Below, one piece after another: positions 11,065 to 22,784 of a stretch of DNA of 64,000 nucleotides. The notes under the pieces are model-generated. The model was not told where the DNA came from. It saw only the letters and a list, made by a program, of their open reading frames with translations, and did no database searches. This DNA comes from Otatea glauca (lineage: Eukaryota > Streptophyta > Magnoliopsida > Poales > Poaceae), in assembly GCA_036346275.1 (NCBI GenBank), contig CM070713.1, forward strand, positions 74,640,382 to 74,704,381, read 5' to 3'. The stretch's first letter is position 1. Every line of letters begins with the position of its first letter. A program made the position numbers and the translations under genes.

Positions 11065-13301
11065 TTAGGACTTAATTGTTGTTCGGGTTATGAAATGGAT
11101 ATCGAATGACCCAAGTTCAACTGCCCACTTAGCAATATGATCAATTGCGTCTTGGTTATGTAAGATATTTCCCAAGGCAAAAGATGATGGAACTGTAATC
11201 CGATGAGTTTGGAAATAATGTCTCAATTTCCTAGAAGTCATTAATAGAGAGTAAAGTAATTTTTGAATCTGAGGGTATCGCTCCTTAGGTCTGTGTAAAA
11301 CTTCATTGATGTAATAAACAGGTTTTTGGACCTGATCTCGTTCAACAATTAGTACAGCACTGACTACATTATTTGAAGCTGCTAAATACATCAACAAAGG
11401 TTCTCCAGGGTTGGGTGAAACCAGAGTGGGTAGGCTTTGTAAATAGATTTTTATGTCATTAAAGGCTTTATTCACTTCATCCGACTAGTGGAATTTGTCG
11501 TGTTTTCAAATTACTTTAAAGAAATGCAAACCATGTTCTCCTGATCTTGAGATAAAATGACTGAGAGAAGCCATCCGACCAGTTAAACCTTGTACCTCCT
11601 TAACCGTAGAAGGTCGTTTCAAGGATTCAATGGCCTGAATCTTCTCAGGATTTACTTCAATACCTCGTGAACAGACAAGAAAACTAAGCAATTTTCCAGA
11701 AGAAACACCAAAGACACATGGATTAAGCTTAATTTCATATTTATTTAAATTATTGAAGGTTTCAGACAAGTTTGACAAATGATTAGAGCTATTCTTGCTC
11801 TTTACAATGAGATCATCAACATAAGCTTCAATGTTATGCCCTATTTGACTATGGAAAGTCTTCTGCATAAGGCGCTGGTACGTGGCTCCAGCATTTTTCA
11901 GCCCGAATGGTATCTTTCTGTAACAGTAGACACCAAACAGGGTTATGAAGGAAGTTTCTCTTCATCTTCACTTGCCATGCTTATTTGATGATAACCTGAG
12001 TATACATCCAGAAAACTCATCAATTCACAACCCTCTATCGAGTCCACTAATTGGTCGATTCGGGGCAAAGAGAAATCATCTTTTGGACAAGCTTTATTTA
12101 AACTGGTAAAATCGATGCATATGTGCCACTTACCGTTTGCTTTCTTGGCCATAACTGGATTCGCAAGCCAATCAGGATGATTAACTTCACGAATGAAACC
12201 AGCTTCTAGGAGTTTATTCAACTCTTGTTGGATAGCTTCTTGCCGATCAGGAGTGAATCGTCGCAGCTTCTGCTTCACTGGTCGTATGTCAGATCGTATG
12301 GCTAACATGTGCTCTATTACTTCCCTTGGGACTCCAAGCATGTCAGATGGTTTCCACGCAAACACATCTGCGTTAGTCCAGAGGAAAGCGATGAGCGCGT
12401 CTTTCTATTTGGTATCCATTGATGATCCTATCCGAACGGTTTTTGACTGGTCAGCAGGATCAATGGGAACTTCTCTTGTTTGCTCATTGAGCTGATGAGT
12501 TATCTTCAGCTTCTCCGTCTTGTTAGATTTATAAGACTTTTCTGCATCATTAGTATTACTTAATGGTAATTGATCAACAATCTCAAGTGACTTACGATCA
12601 TAGTTTAGCGCAGTAACTTGGTTACCTTGCACATTAATTACACCTCTTAGACCAGATATCTTTAAGCGCTTGTAGGCATGATGAGTGGCTATCATTAACT
12701 TTGTTAGTGAAGGCCTACCCAAAATGGCATTATATGTTTATTCAAAATCAACAATTTCAAATGAAACTAATTCCGTTCTGAAATTGTCAGCTATTCCAAA
12801 GGTGATAGGTAACACTATTTGTCCCATTGGAGTAATTGACGGACCAGGTACAATCCTAAAAAATGGGTTTGTAATAGGTCTTATCTTAGAACGAGGAATT
12901 TGCATTTCATCTAAGGTATGAATAAAAAGCAAATCTAAAGAACTTTCTCCATCAATCAGAACTCTTCCAACTTTGCAATTACTAATGGTAGGAGAAATTA
13001 CTAATAAAAGTTTTTTAGGGATTGGCATACCTTTTGGACAATCCTGCTTACTGAAGGTGAGGTCGACATCTGACCACCTGGGATATTCGGGCTTTCCTGT
13101 CCAGTTGTCGATGCTGTTGACCTCCCTCCATGCAGTTTTAAACTGCCTTTTTGAAGCGTATGCAGAAAATCCTCCGAATATGATATTGACATGGTTATCG
13201 GCCTTTTGATAGCCCATGTCTTCATCTCCATCAGCATCTTTATTGCTCTGCTCTTCTGGTAAGGTAGGCATAAGACTCTTACCAGAGTAGAAATCTTCCA
13301 T
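11065..13301 (-). pseudogene. Protease, reverse transcriptase and RNase H region of the Tat element
   Basis: In element order: protease region 12738-13301 with VLIDGESSLDLLF, a variant of the aspartic active-site context; linker 12405-12722; RT N-terminal half 11943-12365 with KWHICIDFTSLNKACPKDDF and FLDVYSGYHQI; RT C-terminal half with the catalytic YVDD box near 11812-11823; and RNase H connection 11065-11475. The frame is broken by single-base stops near 12738, 12405 and 11480-11505, and by a one-base frameshift near 11950. Each of these breaks is a simple change, so the parent copy was probably intact. Confidence 0.9.
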
Positions 13302-13302
13302 G

Positions 13303-15215
13303 CGTTTTTACTATGTGCGGCAATTTCGCAGGTCATGTCCTGATGTCCTGTGCAATGGACACCAGCGACCATTACCACTGGGCGCACCAGATTTTTCAGA
13401 ACTTGCCTGGTTGTCATAATGACCAACTGTTTTCTTCCAAGGTGCCTTCCCTTTAGAGTATGCAGGTCATTCTGATACGCCTGCGACTTCTCGTTGAGTA
13501 TTATTTTTGTTCTTTTTCTTATTCATCCCTTTGTGATCTTCATATTTGGAAATATTTTTAAACTTCGGGTCATTTGACCCTGGGAGGCCAGGTTGTGGTA
13601 GAGCATGGCCCTTGTCAACCATGCGGTTCCACTCAATGGCGTCATGAGCATCTAAATATTGGTCTGCCATATCGAATAGTTCTTGTATGGTAGATGGCGG
13701 ATGAATATTAAGATCCCCAGTGAATCATTTATAACGGACAGCTTGTTTAAATGCACGAATTACAGAACTGTCAGATATATTGGGAATGGTATTACGCACT
13801 TCTACAGACCTTTTAATGAATTATCGTAAATTTTCACCAGAAGTTTGGCGAAGATGATGTAAATTATTTTCTTTACCAGGCTTGGTATAGCAACTTTTAA
13901 AATTGTTTAAAATAGCATGGCACAAATTTTTCCAACTAAAGATGGAACCTTCCGGCTGATTAAATAGCCAAGTTTGTGCTGATCCTTTTAAGATAGTAGG
14001 AAGGTAGTTGGTCATTACCTTTTCATCACCTCTAGTAGACTGAATGGTGGTGGTATAAATCTGTAAGAATTCTGATGGATTTTGAGTTCCATCAAAACTC
14101 TCCAGAGATCTTGGTTTGAATTTTTCAGACCAGGTTACATTCCTAAACCCAGAGGAGAAAGCTTTACATCCTGTATACAGACCAGAACGTAATCGTATGT
14201 TAGGAGTTTGGTCCATATTTTCAGGAGAACGGGATCGTCACCAACCTCGATTAGGAACTTCACCTGGGGTAAGGCATTTAAAAATGCTTCTCCGCCGTGG
14301 ACCTTCTCTTCGCCTGTGGCTAACACCTTGCTGGCGTCGACCAGAAGAGGACCCCTCCACGCGGGAACCGGTCTGAGACCTTGTAGATATAGACCTAACT
14401 TGTACTTCATTTGTGGCTTCTCGTAAGTCAGCAGAAAGGGATCGTATGACTGTTGCATTAAGCACATCTTCTCCCTCTGTTGGATGATTAAGAATCGTAT
14501 TTGATAAAATATGAATCTTCTCAATGAGGGTTGCCTCCTGCGAGCCACTTTGAGCAAAGTTTAAATCTTTTACCGTCGCCTTGGGAGATGGTAGTGTAAT
14601 TGAGATGTCTTAATGAGGCTATCCTCCAGAGACTTGAAATCTCTGCAAGGTGCTTGGTTGACCCTTGTAATACAAGTGTTTGGCCTCATCAATGATTCTT
14701 TGTTTCTCTGCCATACGCCACTCATATTCACTTTGAGTGGTTTTTGTAGCCTCTTCCTGAGCTTCACATTTTTCATGCTCCACTTGCTGCTCTTCTGTCT
14801 CACCAGTAATCGCACAAGCACGAAAACTCGAGTAGACAAAAGGCATTAATCCTCCATCTTCATCTGATGATGGGGTGTAATCTAAACCTTGGATACAATC
14901 TTCCGAGGCTGAACTTTTCAAGAGGTTATTACCACCTTTTGAAGTATTTTCATTATCAATTTTCATGGAACATGTCTCATGGGTATCTTCCTCTGAATTT
15001 ACTAGAGGAGTGATGAGAGTTTTACCTTTTGACGCGTTGGATGATTGTTCCTCTGCCTCAATTTTTGCTAATTCCGCCTTAGAAACACATTCAAAGTACA
15101 AATCACACTTATATTGTTCTTCTATTGGTTCATCATCTGTGGTGAGATGAGCATAATCAGCGAGGTCAAACCAGTTTTCTTTATACATTGTAGAGAATTT
15201 CTTTGTTTTGATCAC
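13303..15215 (-). pseudogene. gag region of the Tat element
   Basis: The first ATG considered is at 15215, 26 bases inside the 5' LTR boundary. The N-terminal part (14619-15215) is acidic and Glu-rich. The central retrotransposon-gag domain at 13821-14216 includes SLESFDGTQNPSEFLQIY and GSAQTWLFNQ. A later part at 13467-13670 carries MADQYLDAHDAIEWNRM. A CCHC-like tail with PLHRTSGHD is readable near 13330-13370 in a shifted frame. An in-frame TGA sits near 14238 and other breaks occur near 13690 and 13465. Confidence 0.8.
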
Positions 15216-15220
15216 AAGAG

Positions 15221-15240
15221 GCCCTTCCTCTAGCGCCAGC
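15221..15240 (-). other. Primer-binding site of the Tat element
   Basis: On the minus strand, directly after the 5' LTR, the sequence reads GCTGGCGCTAGAGGAAGGG. The TGG start two bases inside the LTR border fits pairing with the CCA end of a tRNA primer. I did not assign the tRNA. Confidence 0.6.
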
Positions 15241-15872
15241 TAACGATGTTCAAGACCTGAGGTCCCTTAATCGAACTTATGGAAATATAAATTGTGGGCT
15301 CCTGGTGAACAAAACAGAGAGAATGGGGATTGCTTCTTTATTATCCAAGCGGCTTTTACAAAGTATACAAGTTACAGAGTTATCAGAATGATCGTAGGTC
15401 GCTAATGTCAGATGCTAGATTGCATATTTGATTTCGGATCAATCGTCCAAATGCTCATGTTTCAATAGCGTAGATCGTCCCCTATTTATCCTGGTTGAAG
15501 TGACGGCAGTTGTTCTCCAAAAGGGCGTCGTGTAGCATAGAGATGCCTTCCCGCCAAACGTTGTCTTCTCACTAAATGGTGCCTTTTTCATAGATAACTT
15601 CCGGGTGGTTATGTATACCTGTCAGACAACTTTCCGTATGGAGACATGTGCAGGAATAACTGCTTGTCCCCGACTAGTTCACTGGTCGGCGGCGACCATT
15701 GTGAAGCAAAGGTTTGACTATCTTGACTGAACTAGTCGGAATCCTAACTGTTCGGATAAGGATGGACTTCCCCCCTATATTTATGTGCTTTATGTATTGC
15801 AGGCCTATTAACAGAATTTAGTCACGAATAATTTAAGGGCCCAAACAAATGATAGGCTTTTAATCCTCGTCA
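15241..15872 (-). repeat. 5' LTR (element orientation) of the Tat element
   Basis: 632 bp, homologous to 5161-5811. Its inner terminus reads TAACGATG where the other LTR has TGTCGATG. The outer end is TCCTCGTCA followed by the GTACT target duplication. Confidence 0.95.
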
Positions 15873-15877
15873 GTACT

Positions 15878-17345
15878 ACCTCAATGTAAATTTTAATACC
15901 TCTTAAAATAGTAAAAAGTTTCATTAATTAGACTAGCCACTGGTTGGCATGCAGGACTGTTATTTCTAACATTGGGATTCTTTTTTAACATTTACAGCTA
16001 ATGTTGAGAGAGGAGAGCATGTGCTCAAAGCATTGCGCAGTCGGATGCGTGAGCTTTGCAGAGAAAAGCAGCAGTGCATCTTTGGTAATTGAACATAATC
16101 CTAGAAGCCAAGCCGAATAAAAGATGCGATCCTCGTCACTGGAATTAAAGATACCAGAATTAAAATTCAGACGTAACAACACGGACAAATCCAGTTGGGT
16201 GACAAAGCATTGAGCACTCAAGGACATGCTAGAATTTGGCACTATTTTTTTGGAGAACAAAAGCCCGTGGCAACCACTTCGTTCCTCTTGAAAAGAGATC
16301 CTAGATATCTTCACACACAAACGCACATAAAGATGCATGAACTTGACTTGCTGCCAGCTCCGATGATCCGGGGGATTAATGCTGGTCAGTGACTTTGTGA
16401 TCGATCTGTGCAGATGGGACGTCTGGAATTCGCTTCGATCGCTTTCAGTTCAGGTGCCATGCGATGCACATATGTATACGTGCATGTCCAAGCCATGTCC
16501 AATCTGAACTTTGTTGATTCTTTGCGAAGCCAAAAGCCATATGCCAAAAGCATAGTCTTTAGGTAACGAATAAGAAACATGGATGTATTGTTTGTTCCTA
16601 ATTAGCTAGGTCTACGTGTTTTTTTTTATTCTCATAGAGGTTAAGATAAGAGTGCAAGAGTTGACAGAAGTTCCCACAGGCCACATATCCAAGAACCAGG
16701 TAGGAATATTATTTTCAGGACATGCTCTGTTTCCGCGCCCGCGCGAGAGAGAAGACAGAGATGAGACGAATGTTTCAACTTTTAATCCTATCGTTAAATC
16801 GATCGGTGTCATCCACCACCAGGCTAACTAAAGACAAGAACACGCATCAGAGAAAAGCAAAAGGCAGATCATGATATGCATGCGTCGATCAGTGCATGAC
16901 ACTCTCTCAATGGCAGCACACGTTTGGATTCCATGTCGAAGCAAGCATCAATTAATTAACTAGGCACAAATAAAGCTAGCTAATCAGTCGAGGCACCAAG
17001 AATGAAAAGGGGCGCAAACGGAGATGAGACATATCATGCATCTCGCTCAATCACATTAAGCAAAGGCAGGGCATTCATAGGCACCAGTTAAGTAAATTAA
17101 CTTGAGCTCTACGTAAGCAGAGCGCATATAATGATTCTTTAAGCAAGCACTCCGGACAACTTCATGGTCTTATCCATTACATCAGCTAAAACTCTAGCCT
17201 CTCTCACTCTCCCACAAGAATTTTATGAGAAATCAACAAAAAAAGAACAAGAAAATTTCATCGCATACTCCATCGGTCGACCACACAACCAGAATGCACG
17301 TCTAGAATAGACGGGCGGATGGACGTATATAGCCGTGTTCCTTGA
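15878..17345. other. Intergenic region between the Tat element and the transporter gene
   Basis: Apart from the PHD-gene relic at 16004-16200, nothing coding is supported. The last few hundred bases (about 17000-17345) should contain the 3' UTR of the minus-strand transporter gene. Confidence 0.5.
16004..16200 (+). pseudogene. Decayed fragment of a PHD-finger gene (homologous to exon 3 of the 36029-57471 gene)
   Basis: The block GAGAGCATGTGCTCAAAGCA...GAGAAAAGCAGCAGTG, then AAAGATACCAGAATTAAAATTC and ACAACACGGACAAATCC, lines up in order with 40987-41130 of the intact gene (GAGAGCATTTTGCTCAGAGC..., AAAGATACCAAAACTAAGATTC, AGAACAAGGACAAATTC). The similarity is also visible as two parallel antisense frames (LLLFSAKLTHPTAQCF against LLLFPTELMYPTPECS). 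The fragment carries stops and indels, including about 40 extra bases in the middle, so it cannot encode the ePHD. It starts at CTAATGTTGAG directly after ...TTTACAG, an acceptor-like context. Whether it came from this gene or from a lost paralog is open. Confidence 0.72.
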
Positions 17346-20062
17346 TTAGTAGTGGCCATTACCCGCCGGCGCCTCGACGTCGAAGACATGGCAGCCGTTG
17401 CCGTTGGCCGTCGAGGTTAAGGGCAGCTCGCCTGCGCCCTTGTTGCTGCCTGCTGCAGTGACGTCGGAGATTTGGGTGATGTGGTCACTGCTCTTGCCCC
17501 AGATGAGCGCGTAGAGGCCTACCACGATGATCACCGCACCAATCACACTGAAAGAAACAGAAGTGATGGGTTCGTTAATTAATACCACTCCTGCTTTATT
17601 AAAGAGAAATTTTACATGCATTACACTGATAGTGTATAATATGTAGTAGAAATCAAATCTAACCATTGATTTGTTAAAGTTATTTTTACCACTCTACTAT
17701 GAGATAAAGTATAAATAAATACTAGCTAATATGATAATTAATTAAACACCACTAGATGTATTAATTACTAGTACATACCAACTTCATTAATGAATTATCT
17801 GAGAATTCTGAATGTACTAAAAAGGTATACATGGGCTGTACGTCGATCTTGTACGTACCTTCCAAGAGTGATCTCTTCTTTCAGTATGATGGAGCCCATG
17901 ATGGAAGTTATGATCATGCAGAGAGGGCTGAAGGCTGTGACGAACACGGGGCCCCTTTGACATGACACGATCCCTTGCACGTAGTAAGCCACACCGGAGC
18001 ACACTATACCCTGCAATTGTTGTATCGTGAATGCATGTGTGGTGTCAGTGACTGACAGAGTAGTAACATTGGAACGACCAAGGTACGAACGTAGCTAGAA
18101 ACGAAGAGCTAGCTAATGTAATGAGCTCACGGCGTAGACGACGGTGAAGAGGCGGGTGTCGAAGCCGATGAGCCAGGCCTTGGTGTTGCCGCGCTCCGCG
18201 ACGAGGGCGACGGCGCCGCTCATCAGCGAGCCCATCAGGCAGACGAGCGTCGTCAGCGACAGCTCCGCGGGGTAGCTCCGCAGAGTGTTGGACTGGAGGA
18301 CGAAGAAGCCGGACCAGCAGAAGCAGGCGCCGATGACCATGATGGTCCCGTTGAGCCAGCCGCTGGCCTGGCTGCCGGCGCCGCTGCTCTCGTGGTGCTG
18401 GCCCCTGGTCCACGGGAACTGCACCACGGGGCCGTGGTACAGTATCATCAACACCGCGCCAGCCACCGTGCAGACCGTGCCGATGATCTTCGCCTGGCTA
18501 TGCAAGCTCCTCAGCCTCAACTTCTCCATCCTCAGGGCGAAGGCCATGACGAAGGTGACGGCGGGGAGGATGTTGATGAGCGCCGACGCGAACCCGGCAG
18601 TGGTCTGTTTGGCCCCCATGTAGTACATATTCTGGTCAAGCACAGGTCTGAGATGCAACACAGTACACATGTCAGCAATCAGAGAGCTGTGTAGCTAATT
18701 TGTCATGTATGATCGATTAATCGTACGTACTCAAGTAATGCGAGCCCCATGATCTTCAGGAATATGGTGATGGTCATCTTTGGCCTACCTCGCCTGTACA
18801 TGCCACGTTGGAGCAAATATACACATATATAGTTAGTTTTTCAGGTCAGTCATGAACTCATAATCTAGCTAGCTGAGCTACGCATGAACGATTATCTCAG
18901 GCACAAAACTATTACATGCATGAATATGCCTGTCACGCAACATTGACTAGCTAGTACTAGTGGTTCTCGATATTCAGTTATCACCAGCTGACATGTGGGG
19001 CTTGGTGGTTCCATATATATAACACTGTACCGCTCTAAAGGTTGTCTAATTGTATCTTAATGTTATGTTGGTATAGAATGAATTATCCCTGTATATAACC
19101 GGCATGTAAGTCCTGCGCTAATGGCCAATCAGTGCATACTCGTCGAAACACGCACGTAATCGCATCCATATATAGCTTGATGGTAACAAGGTATAGTTAT
19201 GTGTCATTTTCTACTTCTGCTTCTGTTGTGCTCTGGGATCTATGCTGATCTAACGCATGACAAGGAAAGCTGCGAAAAAATTTACTTTTCTTTTACCATG
19301 CAGGTACAAAATGGAATTGACAGGCTACTTTTCCCGATTAGCAGGATCTGCAAGCTAGTACTTATTGTGGAGCATGCACCATCTAAAAGGGACTAAATGC
19401 GTAGAGTATAGTATTTGTTGTACTAATTAATGGGTGGTGCATGAGCATGGCTGACAAGTTGGCGTTATATTACCGTCTTGTTTTCTATCTGTGTAGTCCT
19501 AAAAAAGGAATTAATGCTAGAAACGGCATATCGATCAGAAATAAACTGAACCATTTCGATCATCCTTTTTGTGATAAAAATGAACTATCTAGGCATGCTT
19601 GCATGACACATCCTGTGTCCTGTAGATTTTTTTTTTCTCATGGTATGCAAGATCTAGGCATCTAGCTCATGGCAACAACGACATGCATGCACAATTGCAC
19701 ACACACTCGCATGCACGCGACTGCGCGAGCGAGTCCAGGACGCACGTATATATCCGGCACGGTGACGTACGGATGAAGAGGGTGCATCACGGATTTAAAG
19801 GAAGCGATAATCTACAGCAGAGTGGCGCGCGCGCGAGAGAGCGGCGGGGGTGATGGGCGATGGAATTATACCTCTCGAACCAGAGGGCGAAGGGCGCCAT
19901 GACGACCGTGGCGACGAGGCTACGGTACACGACGAGCACGAAGTGGCTCATCCCGCGCTTGAGCGAGGCCACGGACACCACGTACATCCCGGAGAACCCT
20001 ACCTGCAGCAGGATCATGGCCAGGTACGGCTTCACGTCGTTCAGAACTTTCCCCACACCCAT
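17346..20062 (-). CDS. WAT1-related (UmamiT / nodulin MtN21 family) membrane transporter
   Basis: Five exons on the minus strand: 20062-19872, 18793-18731, 18647-18131, 18010-17859 and 17547-17346. All junctions are GT-AG and the phases agree, giving 374 aa, the usual family length. The N-terminus (KPYLAMILLQVGFSGMYVVS, SLKRGMSHFVLVVYRS) is the family signature. About ten hydrophobic helices in two EamA halves follow, including MYYMGAKQTTAGFASAL and ILPAVTFVMAF. The second half has QSNTLRSYPAELSLT, GVAYYVQGIVSCQRGPVF and LGSVIGAVIIVVGLYALIWG. The soluble C-tail ends at GNGHY. Family members export amino acids, auxin or related metabolites across plasma membrane or tonoplast; this one's substrate cannot be read from sequence. 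The start is the only ATG before the first helix. Confidence 0.95.
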
Positions 20063-20132
20063 TCTCGACGACGATCTCTCACTACACAGGCTAGCTCACT
20101 GGCTTCCTCCTCAGTTAAATAATTCCAAGTAT

Positions 20133-20154
20133 TCTCTCTCTCTCTCTCTCTCTC
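20133..20154. repeat. (CT)n microsatellite in the transporter 5' UTR
   Basis: About 22 bases of alternating TC on the plus strand, hence GA in the transcript. It lies about 70-90 bases upstream of the start codon at 20062 and downstream of the TATA box at 20251-20260, so it should be within the leader. Confidence 0.85.
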
Positions 20155-20250
20155 ACTCTCTACTACTAGCCTCGCTTGTATCTAGCTAGCTCGAGCTCTT
20201 CACCGCACAAGCTATATGGCTGTGAGGATGCAATGATCTCACACCGAGCC

Positions 20251-20260
20251 ATTTATATAG
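20251..20260 (-). promoter_or_regulatory. TATA box of the transporter gene
   Basis: Minus strand reads CTATATAAAT, a good plant TATA box, about 190 bases upstream of the ATG. Transcription would start near 20225, leaving a leader of about 160 bases that holds the GA repeat. Confidence 0.6.
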
Positions 20261-20489
20261 CCGTGTTCGCTAGCTCGATCGCCGCTGTGCTGTGCCTTGC
20301 AGGACTGTACAGCGAAGCGTAGCTACGAAGATTCGAAGTTGGATTAGTCATCCATCGAGATGCCAATGCAAGTGTGGCCATTGGTGGATCCGAGTCATGC
20401 CTGTTTGTTGCAGTGGTGCTAGCTTAGCTATATGTTCCATTCCTTGTTTAATATTCCACTTCCGGGCAAAGGAGAAGCCCCTCCCTCAC

Positions 20490-20776
20490 CAAGGTTCAAA
20501 ATCCCGCCGAAATTTCGGAAATCTCAGCCGAGATTTCAGTCATGGATGAGATTTCAAATCCCGGTGAGATGAAAATTTTCAAAAATGTGTGAACATGAGG
20601 TATTTTGAGTGAATTCTAAGTTTTTAGGCCGAGATTTCGGTGTTTCTCGCCGAGCTCGGAAATCCCTACTAAAAAAACGGTTTTGAAATTTGCTTTTTGG
20701 ATTTCGTCCGGATTTCATCTGAAATTCTGAGCGATCACCTCCGAGTTACTATCCGAAACCGAAATTTGAAACCTTG
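20490..20776. mobile_element. 287-bp hAT-type MITE
   Basis: The ends are imperfect inverted repeats: CAAGGTTCAAAATCCCG on the left, and ...CGAAATTTGAAACCTTG on the right, which is CAAGGTTTCAAATTTCG in reverse complement. They are flanked by TCCCTCAC (20482-20489) and TCCCTCAT (20777-20784), an 8-bp target duplication with one mismatch. The inside contains several GAGATTTC / GAAATTTCGG words and no gene. Confidence 0.75.
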
Positions 20777-20784
20777 TCCCTCAT

Positions 20785-22523
20785 CCCCTTGCACCTTTTT
20801 CTCCTGCTTGTCCCGGAAAATGCAGGGAGCAATTAGGTTTGGATATCTTTTTGGCCGCCTGAAGAGGATACATGCGGCAGGGATGATCAGAGCCGTCCAA
20901 GCCAAGGTTTGTGGGAGTTAGCTGGACCTAGGCTTTTATTTACCCCTAGCTGGCCAGCTAGTGCTTGTGTGCCGACAACAATCGATGTGCTTGCATGCAT
21001 GCTTTCTAGACTAGCTAGGGACTAGGGAGAGTACTATCAGAGAGTAAATCGGCTGATAATTAAGATGTTGCATCAATACGTACTAGGCTGCTAAGCTGAA
21101 TATCTGTTATCCTCTTTAGGTAGAGAGAAATGCAAGTTCACATGTACGTGGACGTACATGTTATATATCCTACCTCCGAGATTTGTACAAGGACATTGAA
21201 GTTATTAGAAGATGGAATGTTGGTTTGAATTTTGAAAGTTTACATCAATCTTCAGGCACATTTAATGGTGATGGTTGTACATCAACCATTAAAAAGCCCT
21301 GAACCAATATCTTCTTGGAGTTCTTTCTGCCAATAAAGAAATGGAATTGCTAGAAATTCGTATGATTAATTTTAGGCTATCAGTCGAATTTATTGCATCG
21401 AGACCTTAACCACTGAGCTACCCGCGTCTTAGGCAATGTGCAACGCGAAGCTTGTATCATGCGCTTTGACGGATTGACTATTTGGTCTTACCACGGTAGA
21501 GCGTATTTGCATGCAAATGCGTTGCTGTACTGCTTGGAGAAGAGGCCGGCGCTTTGACGGATTCTTCTGCACAAACGCTTGTACATGTGCTACAGTTCAT
21601 GAGGTAAAACAACGGTAAGAGTAAGGCTGTCAACCGAATTTGCGTTGGAGCTTGTAGCCGTTTAGACAAACTCTTAACCTTTTTAAATTAAATAAGCATC
21701 CGTAAAATAATTATTTGTATCGAAGAAGTGAACTTAGATGCTTGTTGATAGGGCATTGTTTCTCTATCTTCAAGCATCTTTGCGTTGGGCATGGCCTTAG
21801 GAAGCTAAAAACCGCTAATTAAGCTGCTCTTTTTTTTCAACAAGTGCATGCAACGTATCCAAGGTTAGGGAAAAAACACTTCTTGCATAGTCACGCAACT
21901 CACGCACTCCTCTCTCTCACACACAATAGCGGAACTAGAAAAATTATATAAGTGTGCACACTTCACACGTATAACTCTATAGTCTTATACAATGATTTCG
22001 TAACATCATAAATCCAACACGTGTATTTAAGATTTGCTAAAAGTACAATACAAATAGTTCTAAACTCTTAAAAATCGCAAACCACCAAAATTGGAACCAG
22101 CTCGGTCAACAAATTTAGCAAATTAGAGTTGAGAGCGCATGGGAGAGTGCTGCTTTTTTTTCACAAATGAGCATGAGGGGCATCCACCTAATGTAAGCAA
22201 TCAGGCCGGGCCTCTCCCGCGGCTAGTGCATGCTGATGCGCCGAGTGCTCCCATGCCGGCATGGTGCGCTCCTGTTAGGATTTGCAATTTTGCATCCATC
22301 GCCTAGGCCTCACCAGCACCCCACAGAAAACACTTACTTAGCTTTGCCTTCCTCTCACTCCATCCCTGGGAAGCAACTCGATCGTCTAGTATACCTTTGA
22401 TCAAACCAGAGGATGGCCTCCGGTTTGGTAGATACCAATGGGGCATGAGTAAGTGGTACGAAGAGATAGGAGTGGTGTATTTGGGTTGACATGGATACTG
22501 GCCTCACTCTCCACTAGGAGCTA
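20785..22523. other. Intergenic region, no gene recognised
   Basis: AT-rich sequence with one possible tRNA-derived SINE head (21378-21430). Open frames here are short and unlike any family I know. Confidence 0.4.
21378..21430 (-). mobile_element. Candidate tRNA-derived SINE head
   Basis: The minus strand reads GGTAGCTCAGTGGTTAAGG, containing a perfect RNA polymerase III A box (TAGCTCAGTGG, pattern TRGYNNARNNG). About 30 bases downstream is AATTCGACTG, a weak B box. The tRNA cloverleaf does not close over this stretch, so I favour a SINE or tRNA relic over a working tRNA. Borders are unknown. Confidence 0.35.
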
Positions 22524-22782
22524 CTCCCTCGAGTCACAAATAATTATCGTTTTAGATATATGTGTAGTCAAACTTTTGAAACTTTTAATATCAATATCTT
22601 CTTAAATATTTAAATTATATATATGAAAATGATATGTGTAGATTTGTCTCAAAAAGTATTTTCATAATATTATAATTTCATTGGGTTTTATAAATTTATT
22701 ATAATGAAAAATTAGTGGTCAAAAACTATATTTTGAAGACTGTACCAATGTTCAAAACGACAACTATTTATAATCAGAGGGG
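22524..22782. mobile_element. Stowaway-type (Tc1/mariner) MITE, 259 bp
   Basis: Begins CTCCCTCGAGTCACAAAT and ends ATAATCAGAGGGG, flanked by TA on both sides (22522-22523, 22783-22784). The terminal repeats extend inward through ATAATTATCGTTTT, matched by AAAACGACAACTATTTAT. The interior is AT-rich, and this family is typical of grass genomes. Confidence 0.85.
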
Positions 22783-22784
22783 TA

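Larger units (their letters stand above)
5161..15872 (-). mobile_element. Complete Ty3 (Tat-lineage) LTR retrotransposon, minus orientation, 10.7 kb
   Basis: Two similar LTRs (5161-5811 and 15241-15872) enclose an internal region read on the minus strand, with the 5-bp target duplication GTACT on both outer sides (5156-5160, 15873-15877). In element order the inside holds gag, protease, reverse transcriptase, RNase H, a second archaeal-type RNase H and integrase. Beyond integrase lies a long spacer with an ORF on the opposite strand. Dual RNase H plus an antisense ORF is known for the Tat lineage. Several single-base stops and at least one frameshift interrupt gag and pol, and the LTRs differ at many sites, so this is an old, inactive copy. 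Confidence 0.95.

Noticed and set aside
15985..16338. 117-codon minus-strand frame
   Set aside because: Antisense shadow over the PHD relic, with no family of its own.
21400..21430. Functional tRNA gene
   Set aside because: Only a D-arm and A-box-like part is present. Acceptor and T arms do not pair.
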